Positions 1 through 6,520 of a stretch of DNA of 13,613 bases are shown here, one piece after another (within the stretch, counting starts at the first letter, position 1; every line of letters begins with the position of its first letter). The DNA is taken from positions 1-13,613 of the forward strand of contig CAYOBW010000192.1 of the NCBI GenBank assembly GCA_964402115.1, written 5' to 3'. The position numbers and the translations under genes were made by a program. The notes under the pieces were generated by a model. That model did not search any database and was not told the origin of the DNA. It worked only from the letters and a program-made list of their open reading frames with translations. This DNA comes from CAYOBW01 sp964402115. Lineage in GTDB: Bacteria > Verrucomicrobiota > Kiritimatiellia > UBA8416 > CAYOBW01.

Positions 1-1
1 C

Positions 2-1171
2 ATGTCGCACACCGACACCTGGGACCCGAAGCCCGACGCCGGCTACGACTACACGGGGCAGTTCAAGGCGGTCATACCCACCAACGTCGCCGGGATCCAG
101 GTGGGCGAGCTGTTTCCCCTGCTGGCGAAGCAGGCCGACAAGTTCTCGCTCGTCCGCGGCATGACGCACCGCAACAACGGCCACGAGACTGCGGCGTACC
201 TGATGCAGACCGGGCATATCCCCGGCGAGCGCCTGGCCTACCCGTGCATCGGCGCCGTGTTCGCGTTGCTCAAGGGCGCCAGCGCGGGCTACAAGGGGCT
301 GATTCCGCCCTATGTCGTGCTGACGCAGCCGCAGGGACGGTTCTCCGAATCGGGCTTCCTGGGCCCCAAGTACAAGCCCTTCGCCACGGGCGGCGATCCC
401 AACGCGACGCGTTTCGAGGTCGAGGGCGTTGTCGCCCGGGGCATCAGCGATGCGCGGCAGGTGGCCCGGCGGGATTTCCTCCACGCGATGAACACCCTGG
501 ACCACGCCATGCCGGAGCACCCGCAGCTGCTCGCCTCCAGGCAGGCCGAGGAGCAGGCGTATAACCTGATCCTGGGCAAGGGCAAGGAGGTCTTCGACCT
601 GTCGCAGGAGAAGCCGGCCTTGCGGGATCGTTACGGCCGCCACACGTTCGGTCAGGACTGCCTGGCGGCACGGCGATTGGTCGAGGCCGGTGTGCCGTAC
701 GTCACCATCAACTACCCCGGCGGCTGGGACACGCACTCGAACCATTTTGCGACCATGCGCAGGCAGTGCCCGCAGCTCGATCAGGGCCTGGCCTCGCTCC
801 TGCAGGATCTCGCCGAGCGCGGCTTGCTGCCGAGCACGGCGGTCTGGTGCTGCGGCGAGTTCGGCCGCACGCCGAAGGTGGACTGGCAGCCGCCGTGGAA
901 TGGCGGCCGCAATCACTTCGGCAACGTCTTCACCGTGCTGGTGGCCGGCGGCGGATTCAAGGGCGGGCGGGTGGTGGGCGCGACGGATGCGAAGGGCGAG
1001 GAGGTCAAGGAGCGCCCGGTCTACCCCATCGATCTGCTTGGCAGCATCTACGAGCTGGCCGGCATCGACACGAACGCCCGGTTGCCCCATCCCATGGGCG
1101 CCGATGCGCGTGTCCTGGCCACCACCGAAACCGGGGCCAAGTCGGCCGGCCGGCTCAAGGAAATCATGTAG
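2..1171 (+). CDS. DUF1501 family protein, C-terminal part (5' end outside window)
   Basis: The reading frame is open from the window edge to TAG at 1169-1171, giving 389 residues. The first Met sits in the motif MSHTDTWDPKP, which in DUF1501 (PF07394) proteins is normally preceded by Gly-Gly and lies some tens of residues after a Tat signal. It is therefore probably internal, and the true start lies upstream. Conserved blocks are visible: GWDTH (residues 241-245 of the visible part), GEFGRTP (285-291) and GRNHFG (302-307). Their His, Asp, Glu and Arg residues fit a fold related to the sulfatase/alkaline phosphatase group. The family is abundant in Planctomycetes and Verrucomicrobia, usually exported, and often beside DUF1549/DUF1553 and PPC-domain genes. 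Its biochemical activity is not established. The PPC gene follows after 9 bp, so the two are probably co-transcribed. Confidence 0.93.
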   Translation: MSHTDTWDPKPDAGYDYTGQFKAVIPTNVAGIQVGELFPLLAKQADKFSLVRGMTHRNNGHETAAYLMQTGHIPGERLAYPCIGAVFALLKGASAGYKGLIPPYVVLTQPQGRFSESGFLGPKYKPFATGGDPNATRFEVEGVVARGISDARQVARRDFLHAMNTLDHAMPEHPQLLASRQAEEQAYNLILGKGKEVFDLSQEKPALRDRYGRHTFGQDCLAARRLVEAGVPYVTINYPGGWDTHSNHFATMRRQCPQLDQGLASLLQDLAERGLLPSTAVWCCGEFGRTPKVDWQPPWNGGRNHFGNVFTVLVAGGGFKGGRVVGATDAKGEEVKERPVYPIDLLGSIYELAGIDTNARLPHPMGADARVLATTETGAKSAGRLKEIM

Positions 1172-1180
1172 GTGGGCGCG

Positions 1181-3172
1181 ATGAAACGCATGTCATGGCA
1201 GATCGGGTTGGGTGCGGGCGTCCTGCTGGCCGCCGCCGTGGCCGCGCGCGCGCAGCAGCCGTACATCGGGTTCGCCTATCCCGCCGGCGGGCGGCAGGGC
1301 TCTACGTTTCGCGTGACGCTCGGCGGACAGGCGGTGGAGGGTGTCAGCCGCGTGTTTGTCTCCGGCTCCGGGGTGCAGGCGCGGGTGATCGAGTACAACA
1401 AGAAGCTGAACCCACAGGAGCTCCAGCTGCTCAACGAGCAGATGCGGGAGCTCAAGGACCCGATGGCGGGCGCGCCCAAGCCGGCCCACTCGAATCTCGT
1501 TGCGCGCATCGAGAAGATCGTCCGGGACTACGTGGATCAGCCCGCCAGCGCGGCGATCGCCAACCTGATCATCGCCGAGGTCGCCATCGCGGCCGATGCG
1601 CCGGCGGGGCAGCGGGAGCTCCGCGTCGGTACGCCGCGCGGGCTTTCGAACCCGCTCGTGTTCTTTGTCGGCGAGCTGCCCGAAATCACCGGCCCGCCCC
1701 TGCCGACCAGCCGGCTGGTGACACTGGGCAAGGAGGCGCAGAGCCTGCGCCGTAAACCCCGCGTTGCGCCCGGGACGCCCGGCGCCGAGACGATGACGCT
1801 GATGGCGACGATGGCCATGATGGGCGATCCGGCGGCGCCAACCGATCTGGACGACGATGAGACGCCGGTCCAGCCGCCCTGCACCGTGAATGGCCAGATT
1901 GCGCAGGGGACGGTTGACCGCTACCGCTTTTCGGCGCGCAAGGGGCAGCAGTTCGTCATCCGCGCCCAGGCCCGTGAGCTGGTCCCGTACATGGCGGATG
2001 CCGTGCCGGGATGGTTTCAGCCCGTGGTGGCGTTGGTGGACGCGCGCGGCAGGGAAGTGGCCTACAACGACGACTACCGCTTCAAGCCGGATCCGGTCCT
2101 GGCGTGTGTCATCCCCGCGGACGGCGACTACCGGCTCGTCATTCGCGACGCGATCTACCGCGGGCGCGAGGACTTTGTCTACCGCCTCACACTCGGCGAA
2201 TTGCCGTTTGTGACGGGCGTCTTCCCGCTGGGCGGGCGCGCAGGGGCGACCCCGGAGGTCGCCGTGACCGGCTTCAACCTGGCGGAAACCTCGCTGAAGC
2301 CCGCCCTCCCCGCGGTTCCCGGCGTGTACGCGCTGGTGGCGCACGGCCGGGGCGGGGTCCTCTCCAACCCCGTGCCGTTCGCCCTCGACACGCTGCCCGA
2401 CTGCCTGGAACAGGAGCCCAACGACACGCCCCGGCACGCGCAGCGCGTGAGCCTGCCGATCATCGTCAACGGGCGCATTGCCAGACCGGACGACCGCGAT
2501 GTCTTCCAATTCGAGGGGCGGGCCGGCGAAGTCGTCGTCGCCGAGGTCAACGCCCGCCGGCTCGATTCCCCCCTGGATGCCGTGCTCAAGCTGACCGATG
2601 CCGCCGGGCGCCCGCTGGCCTTCAACGACGACCGCGAGGACGCGGGGTCGGGATTGAACACGCACCACGCCGACTCCTACATCCGCGTCGCCCTGCCCGC
2701 GGACGGTGTCTACTGCCTGCAGCTGGGCGATGCCCAGCACAACGGTGGCCCGGAGTACGCCTACCGCCTGCGCCTCAGCGCGCCGCAGCCTGACTTCGAG
2801 TTGCGCGTGGTGCCGTCCAGCTTCGTTGTTCGCACCAACGCACCCGCCTTTCCTGCAGTGCATGTCATCCGCAAGGACGGCTTCACCGGTCCGATCAAAC
2901 TGGCGCTGAAAGATGCGCCGCCGGGCTTCGAGCTGGCGGGCGGGGTCTTCACCGGCACGCAGACCATGACGCGGGTCACGCTCAAGGCCAGGCGCGGCGA
3001 TCTGCGGGACCCCGTCGCCCTGACCCTCGAAGGCTGGGCGACCAACGGCGCCCAGCGGATCGTGCGCCCTGTCGTGCCGGCGGAGGACCGGATGCAGGCG
3101 TTTCTCTGGCGGCACCTCGTGCCCGCGCAGGAGTGGAAGGGCGTGGTGTTACCGCCTCAAGCGAAGCGCTGA
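1181..3172 (+). CDS. Secreted protein with two PPC (pre-peptidase C-terminal) domains
   Basis: The gene encodes 663 residues. I chose ATG 1181 over an in-frame GTG at 1172 because AGGTGG at 1170-1175 is a good ribosome binding site 5 nt before it and a signal peptide follows (residues 1-25, ending ARAQ). An N-terminal beta-rich segment comes next. Two PPC-like domains follow, at about 234-341 and 410-536. The second opens with the hallmark EQEPNDTP, and both contain FNDD or YNDD and a closing YRLRL or YRLTL strand. An IPT-like segment (LPFVTGVFPLGGRAG) lies between them, and a beta-sandwich tail ends the protein. No catalytic domain is visible, so it is more likely a structural or binding partner of the exported DUF1501 protein than an enzyme. 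An odd Met-rich stretch (203-217, ETMTLMATMAMMGDP) followed by an acidic patch precedes the first PPC domain. Confidence 0.9.
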   Translation: MKRMSWQIGLGAGVLLAAAVAARAQQPYIGFAYPAGGRQGSTFRVTLGGQAVEGVSRVFVSGSGVQARVIEYNKKLNPQELQLLNEQMRELKDPMAGAPKPAHSNLVARIEKIVRDYVDQPASAAIANLIIAEVAIAADAPAGQRELRVGTPRGLSNPLVFFVGELPEITGPPLPTSRLVTLGKEAQSLRRKPRVAPGTPGAETMTLMATMAMMGDPAAPTDLDDDETPVQPPCTVNGQIAQGTVDRYRFSARKGQQFVIRAQARELVPYMADAVPGWFQPVVALVDARGREVAYNDDYRFKPDPVLACVIPADGDYRLVIRDAIYRGREDFVYRLTLGELPFVTGVFPLGGRAGATPEVAVTGFNLAETSLKPALPAVPGVYALVAHGRGGVLSNPVPFALDTLPDCLEQEPNDTPRHAQRVSLPIIVNGRIARPDDRDVFQFEGRAGEVVVAEVNARRLDSPLDAVLKLTDAAGRPLAFNDDREDAGSGLNTHHADSYIRVALPADGVYCLQLGDAQHNGGPEYAYRLRLSAPQPDFELRVVPSSFVVRTNAPAFPAVHVIRKDGFTGPIKLALKDAPPGFELAGGVFTGTQTMTRVTLKARRGDLRDPVALTLEGWATNGAQRIVRPVVPAEDRMQAFLWRHLVPAQEWKGVVLPPQAKR

Positions 3173-3192
3173 GGTTCACAACCCCGCTTCGC
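3161..3192. terminator. Hairpin shared by two converging genes
   Basis: GCGAAGCG at 3161-3168 is the exact reverse complement of CGCTTCGC at 3185-3192. A small inner stem, GGTT (3173-3176) with AACC (3180-3183), sits in the loop. The structure spans the stop codon of the PPC gene (3170-3172) and that of the opposing LamG gene (3176-3178). There is no T-run on either side, so it is not a canonical intrinsic terminator, but it could halt transcription or protect both 3' ends. Confidence 0.45.
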
Positions 3193-4072
3193 ACTCCTTG
3201 ACCTTCCGGTCGTAGAAGTCCTGCAGGATCAGCCCGCGGTCCAGGAGATCCTTGAGCTCGTTCAGGCGGCGGGTGACCTGGTCCTTCGTGAACTTGGGCT
3301 TGGCTGTGGCGATGACAGCTTCGAGCTCGGCGGCGGTCAGCGCGTGGTTGAAGATCATCACCTCGTCCATGGAGCCTGCGAACGAGACGTCTTTCGCTTG
3401 GGGCGGCGGGCTTGAAAGGTTCCGGCCGATGGCCAGCTTGCTGTCGTTGGTCGCCATGGCGCCGCGCAGCGGTGCGAGCTGCTTCTGCAACTGCCCGTCC
3501 ACGTACAACTTCACGTGCGCGCCGTCGAAGGTCGCCGCCCCGTGATGCCAGGCGCCATCCGCCAGCGCGGCGTCGCTCAGCACCGCTTGACCGTTGACCA
3601 CGGCCCGCAGTTTCCCCCTGCTTCCGGCGTTCGGCGTGTCGCCGGCGATGCTCAGGGCAAAGCCGCGCTCCGGCCGCTTCTCGAGCAGCCAGCGCTCCGC
3701 GGCGTCCGCCCGGGCGGTCTTGAACCACACCGCGAAGGTGGCCTGCGTCACGTTCAGGATCGGCGTGTGGGGCACCAGGATGGCGCTGTTGGTCGAGGCG
3801 AACTCGACGCCGCCGCCCTGCTTGCTGGTGGCGGTCCAGCCGAGCCCCGTGGCGCGACCGGTGTTGCCGCGCCAGCTCCGGTCGTTGATCGTGCCGCCGC
3901 TGCCGATCTCGTCGAAGCTGAAGTGCAGCACGAGGCCCTGCGGGAAGTCCGCGCCCAGTGCGCCGGCAGCGGTGACCCAGGCGAGCAACCCGACGGCGCA
4001 GGCTCCGGCCAGGTGGCGGCCTGTGCGGCGCCAATTCGCGTCCGCGTTCGTGGGCGGTGTACGTGTCTTCAT
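3176..4072 (-). CDS. Exported LamG/concanavalin-A-like protein with SHOCT-like tail
   Basis: The gene encodes 298 residues. The frame stays open far upstream, but that part is only the antisense shadow of the neighbouring gene. ATG at 4072 is preferred because a positively charged signal peptide follows (about residues 1-41, hydrophobic core LAGACAVGLLAWVTAAGALG). Residues 44-255 have the pattern of a LamG/Laminin_G_3 jelly roll: GLVLHFSFDE, then NDRSWRGNTG, WHHGAATFDGAHVKLYVDG and FAGSMDEVMIFNHALTAAEL. Such domains in PVC bacteria usually bind carbohydrate or serve as adhesive modules. After it, residues 259-298 form a helical tail, RRLNELKDLLDRGLILQDFY, resembling the SHOCT oligomerisation motif. 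The start is 5 bp past the stop of the upstream LamG gene, so the two form one unit. No clear Shine-Dalgarno is seen, suggesting translational coupling. Confidence 0.87.
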   Translation of the reverse strand: MKTRTPPTNADANWRRTGRHLAGACAVGLLAWVTAAGALGADFPQGLVLHFSFDEIGSGGTINDRSWRGNTGRATGLGWTATSKQGGGVEFASTNSAILVPHTPILNVTQATFAVWFKTARADAAERWLLEKRPERGFALSIAGDTPNAGSRGKLRAVVNGQAVLSDAALADGAWHHGAATFDGAHVKLYVDGQLQKQLAPLRGAMATNDSKLAIGRNLSSPPPQAKDVSFAGSMDEVMIFNHALTAAELEAVIATAKPKFTKDQVTRRLNELKDLLDRGLILQDFYDRKVKECEAGL

Positions 4073-4077
4073 GTCAT

Positions 4078-4827
4078 TTACTGGCCCGTGGTCGATGCCG
4101 GCGCCTGCCCCGCGTCGGTCGTGGCGGTCATCAAGGCGCGCAGCTCCGTTTCGGGCAGGGCCCGTTTGTAGATGCAGAGCTCGTCCAGCATGCCCTGGAA
4201 GTGCGCGTAGCCGCCACCGCCCGAGCCCACGTTCAGCCCGCCCGGTCCGCTGCTGTCCTGGGACGGGCCCTCGGCGACCTGCCGGCCATCGACGTAGAGA
4301 CGGCGCTTGCCGGCTGCTCCATCCTGCACCAGTGCCAGGTGCTGCCAGCGCGCTTCGGCGGCAGGGCCCTTCAAGGGGCCGGTGTAGACAACCCACTTGC
4401 GGCCGGGTTCCAGGTACAGCCCGTAGAACGGGGGTTTCAAGCGGCTTTGCACCACGACGCCCTGCCAGTCGCCGGACGCGGCGTCCGGCCAGGCCCACAC
4501 CGCGACCGTGAAGCTGTTGGACTCCGCAAAAGCCAGGGATGCGGCGTGCGGGGTCGTGATTTCGGCTTTGTCCTGGAAGCGCAGGGCCGGGCCGCGGCGG
4601 CCCGCGGGGACGCAGGCGCCGCCCTGCAGCTTGCCCGCGTGGCCGCGCCCGCTGGCATCGGTCACGCCGTCACTCGTCCCGTCCGTGAACGGGTAGTACA
4701 GCACGAGGCCGGCTCGCAAGGGCGCGGGCAGGCGGTTGGCCTCGGGGCCGCGAGCCGGCGCTTGCGCGCCCGCGGGTGATGCCAGCGCGGCCAGTGCCAG
4801 GGTCAGAACCGAGAATCCGGCAGGCAT
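4078..4827 (-). CDS. Exported LamG/concanavalin-A-like protein
   Basis: The gene encodes 249 residues. ATG 4827 is chosen because GGAAGGG lies 7 nt upstream on the minus strand and a signal peptide follows (MPAGFSVLTLALAALASPAG, cleavage near AQA). The LamG fold runs over about residues 38-235: LRAGLVLYYPFTDG, then DASGRGHAGKLQGG, SFTVAVWAWPD, WQHLALVQDG, KRRLYVDGRQV and FQGMLDELCIYKRALPETEL. A short Ala/Thr-rich tail ends the protein. It lies immediately upstream of the second LamG gene with a 5-bp gap and is probably co-transcribed and functionally paired with it; the two are only distantly similar. The frame continues upstream without a stop to 5172 through an antitoxin-like fragment, so a longer N-terminus is formally possible, but the signal peptide and ribosome site argue against it. 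Confidence 0.86.
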   Translation of the reverse strand: MPAGFSVLTLALAALASPAGAQAPARGPEANRLPAPLRAGLVLYYPFTDGTSDGVTDASGRGHAGKLQGGACVPAGRRGPALRFQDKAEITTPHAASLAFAESNSFTVAVWAWPDAASGDWQGVVVQSRLKPPFYGLYLEPGRKWVVYTGPLKGPAAEARWQHLALVQDGAAGKRRLYVDGRQVAEGPSQDSSGPGGLNVGSGGGGYAHFQGMLDELCIYKRALPETELRALMTATTDAGQAPASTTGQ

Positions 4828-4911
4828 GGTTGGGCCCTTCCGTTTCAGAACGAGATCAACTTGAGTTCTGGAATGCGGCTGAAATACCGGGTGTTTCGGG
4901 TTGAAAACGCT

Positions 4912-4974
4912 GCGTTTGAGGTTGGCCAATGTCTCGTAAACCTCGCTGTCCAAGGCAATCGTCTGCGTGCTCAT
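4912..4974 (-). pseudogene. VapB-type antitoxin N-terminal fragment
   Basis: From ATG 4974 the minus strand encodes MSTQ followed by TIALDSEVYETLANLKR. This matches the N-terminal strand-helix pattern of the VapB antitoxin family known as AF_1095-like/UPF0330 (PF02697), typically T-x-T-I-x-L-x-x-x-x-Y-x-x-L-x-x-L-K-R. After about 21 residues the similarity stops. The expected Ser-Phe-Ser-(D/E) stretch and second half of the roughly 70-residue antitoxin are missing, and no PIN-domain toxin follows. The frame runs straight on into the LamG gene. It is probably a remnant of a toxin-antitoxin pair whose promoter region survived. The match is short, so chance similarity cannot be excluded. Confidence 0.55.
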
Positions 4975-4977
4975 GCC

Positions 4978-4993
4978 TGTATATCGACATACA
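4978..4993. promoter_or_regulatory. 16-bp operator-like palindrome
   Basis: TGTATATCGACATACA is palindromic at 14 of 16 positions (one mismatched pair). It overlaps the proposed -10 element and ends 4 bp before the antitoxin-like ATG at 4974. Type II antitoxins commonly bind such palindromes over their own promoter. The position fits an autoregulatory site, but no protein-binding evidence exists here. Confidence 0.4.
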
Positions 4994-5009
4994 TCTTCCG
5001 GGCTGTCAA
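4978..5009 (-). promoter_or_regulatory. Possible sigma-70-like promoter upstream of the antitoxin fragment
   Basis: On the minus strand a perfect TTGACA occupies 5009-5004, and a TATACA lies at 4983-4978, matching TATAAT at four of six positions. The 20-nt spacing is longer than the ideal 17. Transcription would run into the antitoxin fragment and then the two LamG genes. This is the best promoter candidate seen for that unit. Confidence 0.35.
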
Positions 5010-5032
5010 CGATCCCTTCCGGCCCCGAACCC

Positions 5033-5058
5033 AAAAAACCGAAACGTTTCGGTTTTTT
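5033..5058. terminator. 26-bp perfect palindrome: bidirectional terminator or operator
   Basis: The arms AAAAAACCGAAAC (5033-5045) and GTTTCGGTTTTTT (5046-5058) are exact reverse complements with no spacer. As RNA on either strand this gives a CCGAA/TTCGG stem with an ACGT loop followed by six or seven U, which fits a short bidirectional Rho-independent terminator. The core CCGAAACGTTTCGG also matches the general form of LacI/GalR-family operators (central CG, AAACGTTT). It lies 24 bp upstream of the proposed -35 of the minus-strand unit, so either role is possible. Confidence 0.55.
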
Positions 5059-5136
5059 TCGGCGAAGCGGGCGCCCCGCATGTCGTTCTGCCTGGATCTC
5101 GGGATCCGCCAGTTCACCCACCGATTTCGCGTTCTT

Positions 5137-5150
5137 CATCGGTTCCTCCT
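5137..5150 (-). other. Orphan start codon with consensus ribosome binding site
   Basis: On the minus strand AGGAGG (5150-5145) stands 5 nt before ATG (5139-5137), the strongest translation-initiation signal in the region. The peptide begins MKNAKSVGELADPEIQAER, then a basic stretch RRKKPKRFGF encoded by the 26-bp palindrome, and runs in frame into the antitoxin fragment. I do not recognise the peptide. It could be the surviving N-terminus of a disrupted gene or a small leader. Confidence 0.35.
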
Positions 5151-5255
5151 GGGGACCAACGCCCGGCGTCATGGGGCCGAACTTGCGAGGCTACCGCCGC
5201 TGTTCTGCCGTGATCGTCCTTTCCTGAATAACCCGTCCAACCGGTGCATCCCCAC

Positions 5256-5335
5256 TCGTCCTCGTTCTCGTACTCGATCCCCGCTCCTTCGAGTACGAGG
5301 ACGAGGACCGTTCGCTTCGCTCACTGAGGACGAGG
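5256..5335 (+). repeat. 80-bp hairpin-forming repeat, copy 1
   Basis: The left arm at 5258-5277 pairs with the right arm at 5289-5308 (CGAGTACGAGGACGAGG core) through about 20 bp with one G-T wobble and an 11-nt loop. The right arm is followed by a GCTTCGC segment and a third GAGGACGAGG unit. Positions 5288-5335 match 6553-6600 at 47 of 48 bases, and 5256-5270 match 6521-6535 exactly, while the loop between them has diverged. The structure resembles REP or other short interspersed palindromic elements. Confidence 0.8.
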
Positions 5336-5438
5336 ACGATGTACTCCGGAATCCCTCCATCTTCCTGCCGCAGAACGATGGCGTTGAAGGTGCGAGACCC
5401 GCCGCGGGTCGACCTCCGACGCCTGGTTCTGCTCCCTG

Positions 5439-6080
5439 CTACTCCAGTCGTTGCGGCTGACCTTCGGGAGTAAGGTAGAAGGTCTCCGCGCCATTGGTTG
5501 TCGAGTACCCTCGCTGAATCCAAATCATCTTCCACAGGGATGCGTGACGTTCTGCCTCTGATTGCCCTTTCAGCCTCTTCTTCGATTGAACCACGCGCAT
5601 CAGGAAGTGCCCCTGTGACGGGTACTTGCCAGCATCATATCGCTGCCAGAAATCCTCCGGACTGCCGTTGATGACGCTGAGCGACCGCATTTCCCGCAAG
5701 AACTTCATGCCATTGGTTATGAACTGCGTGTCGAACACCACAAAGTCGAGACCAAGCCCCGCCAAAGCACCAACGTCGGTAACAAGCGTGCGGTTGAACG
5801 ATAACTTTTTGATCGGCATCGTTCGGACGGGTGACAGATCAAACACGGGGCATTCGTAGAGATTCAGTGCCGCAATCGGCATCCCGTTCAGTACCGAGAG
5901 GTCGGAAACCCCTGAGCGAGCCAAGTCAAGAGTCACTAGGCCGTCTGCGTCTACGATCACCTTCGACGGGTAGATTCGCAGAGATTGCAGTCGTTGTACG
6001 ATCTGGTCCTCAGTCAGCACACGAGTCGAAGCGCAACCAAGCACCCCAGCAAGCAGAAGCAGAGACAGAGCTTGTTTCAT
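5439..6080 (-). CDS. Lipoprotein with leucine-rich-repeat-like motifs
   Basis: The gene encodes 213 residues from ATG 6080; the ribosome binding site is weak. The N-terminus has a lipoprotein signal with lipobox VLGC and Cys16 as the lipidation site. Residues 58-120 hold three imperfect leucine-rich-repeat-like units: SDLSVLNGMPIAALNLYEC, then DLSPVRTMPIKKLSFNRT, then TDVGALAGLGLDFVVFDTQF. The D-L-S-x-(L/V)-x-x-M-P-(I/L) pattern is common in PVC repeat proteins. A non-repeat segment follows (NGSPEDFWQRYDAGKYP), then a C-terminal part rich in charged and aromatic residues that I do not recognise. It is probably membrane-anchored and may mediate protein contacts. Two 60-base stretches counted inside it are 50% GC and one is 62%, against 67% in a DUF1501 stretch. 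It sits head to head with the broken recombinase, which may indicate acquisition. Confidence 0.75.
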   Translation of the reverse strand: MKQALSLLLLAGVLGCASTRVLTEDQIVQRLQSLRIYPSKVIVDADGLVTLDLARSGVSDLSVLNGMPIAALNLYECPVFDLSPVRTMPIKKLSFNRTLVTDVGALAGLGLDFVVFDTQFITNGMKFLREMRSLSVINGSPEDFWQRYDAGKYPSQGHFLMRVVQSKKRLKGQSEAERHASLWKMIWIQRGYSTTNGAETFYLTPEGQPQRLE

Positions 6081-6167
6081 AATCTTGTTGCCGAGCGAAT
6101 AGCGTTCTATCCCGTGTGCTGCGAGCGTAGGAGGCTGGCGGGCGGGAAGTCAAGCGGATCGAGCGGC

Positions 6168-6423
6168 ATGGAGGGCCGCAATCAGTTGATTGGGCGCCTG
6201 CTCTACGGAACCGGGATGCGGATCCACGAGTGCCTCGGCATGCGCGTGCTGGATGTGCAGTTCGACCAGAACCGCATCGTTGCCCACGGGAAAGGCAACA
6301 AGGACCGGTACGTGCCGCTCCCGGCGAAGTACGTCGCCGGGAGCGGCGCTGGCTGGAGCGGTGGACACCCACGTGCTCAACAAGTGCCCCATGGGGGTCG
6401 TCAGCCCGGTCGACACGCTTTGA
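6168..6423 (+). pseudogene. Degraded tyrosine recombinase, integron-integrase-like
   Basis: Two separated pieces of one family are visible in different frames. The first, from about 6168, reads [18 protein letters not shown], then LDVQFDQNRIV, then GKGNKDRYVPLP. This matches the catalytic-domain start of integron integrases (compare [22 protein letters not shown] in IntI1) with the box I Arg intact in GMR. The second, in another frame at 6361-6423, reads THVLNKCPMGVVSPVDTL and a stop, matching the IntI C-terminus (YTHVLxxxGxGVRSPLD). The nucleophilic Tyr expected before THVL is Asp here (GTG GAC ACC CAC). About 150 residues between the pieces, including the H-x-x-R box, and the whole N-terminal domain are absent. 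The gene is dead; a non-integron tyrosine recombinase of similar sequence is possible. Confidence 0.82.
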
Positions 6424-6520
6424 CTCGTCCCGGCCTGTCTCGTCTCCGTTCATTCTCGCTGGTTGGGACGTCTGGTTCTGCGCGTTTCTCCACGGCACAT
6501 GCGCCCTGCGTGCGCCACCA

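Larger units (their letters stand above)
4828..5438. other. Gap of about 610 bp without a complete gene
   Basis: The stretch holds the VapB-like antitoxin fragment, its promoter/operator-like sequence, the 26-bp palindrome, an orphan start with a perfect Shine-Dalgarno and the first copy of the 80-bp repeat, each listed separately. I see no complete protein gene. Long reading frames here on both strands are chance frames through repeat sequence. Confidence 0.7.

Noticed and set aside
1193..3115. Minus-strand open frame of 640 codons opposite the PPC gene
   Set aside because: It is antisense to a gene with signal peptide, ribosome site and domain matches. Its product is Arg/His/Gly-rich without recognisable domains, as expected from GC-rich shadow frames.
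4073..4498. N-terminal extension of the second LamG gene to 4498
   Set aside because: This part overlaps the upstream LamG gene in another frame and has no protein-like features. The signal peptide begins at 4072.
5235..5241. GTCCAAC as an attC half-site for an integron cassette
   Set aside because: It fits RYYYAAC but no complementary GTTRRRY at a suitable distance was found. One 7-mer is expected by chance.
5191..5535. Minus-strand reading frame through repeat copy 1 (and a similar one at 6450-6860 through copy 2)
   Set aside because: Both contain the same Ser/Arg-rich peptide (SERSERSSSSYSK) produced by translating the hairpin repeat. This is a repeat artefact, not a protein family.
5985..6167. 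Extension of the integrase fragment upstream to 5985 in the same frame
   Set aside because: This part is mostly antisense to the lipoprotein gene's signal sequence and shows no similarity to the recombinase N-terminal domain.
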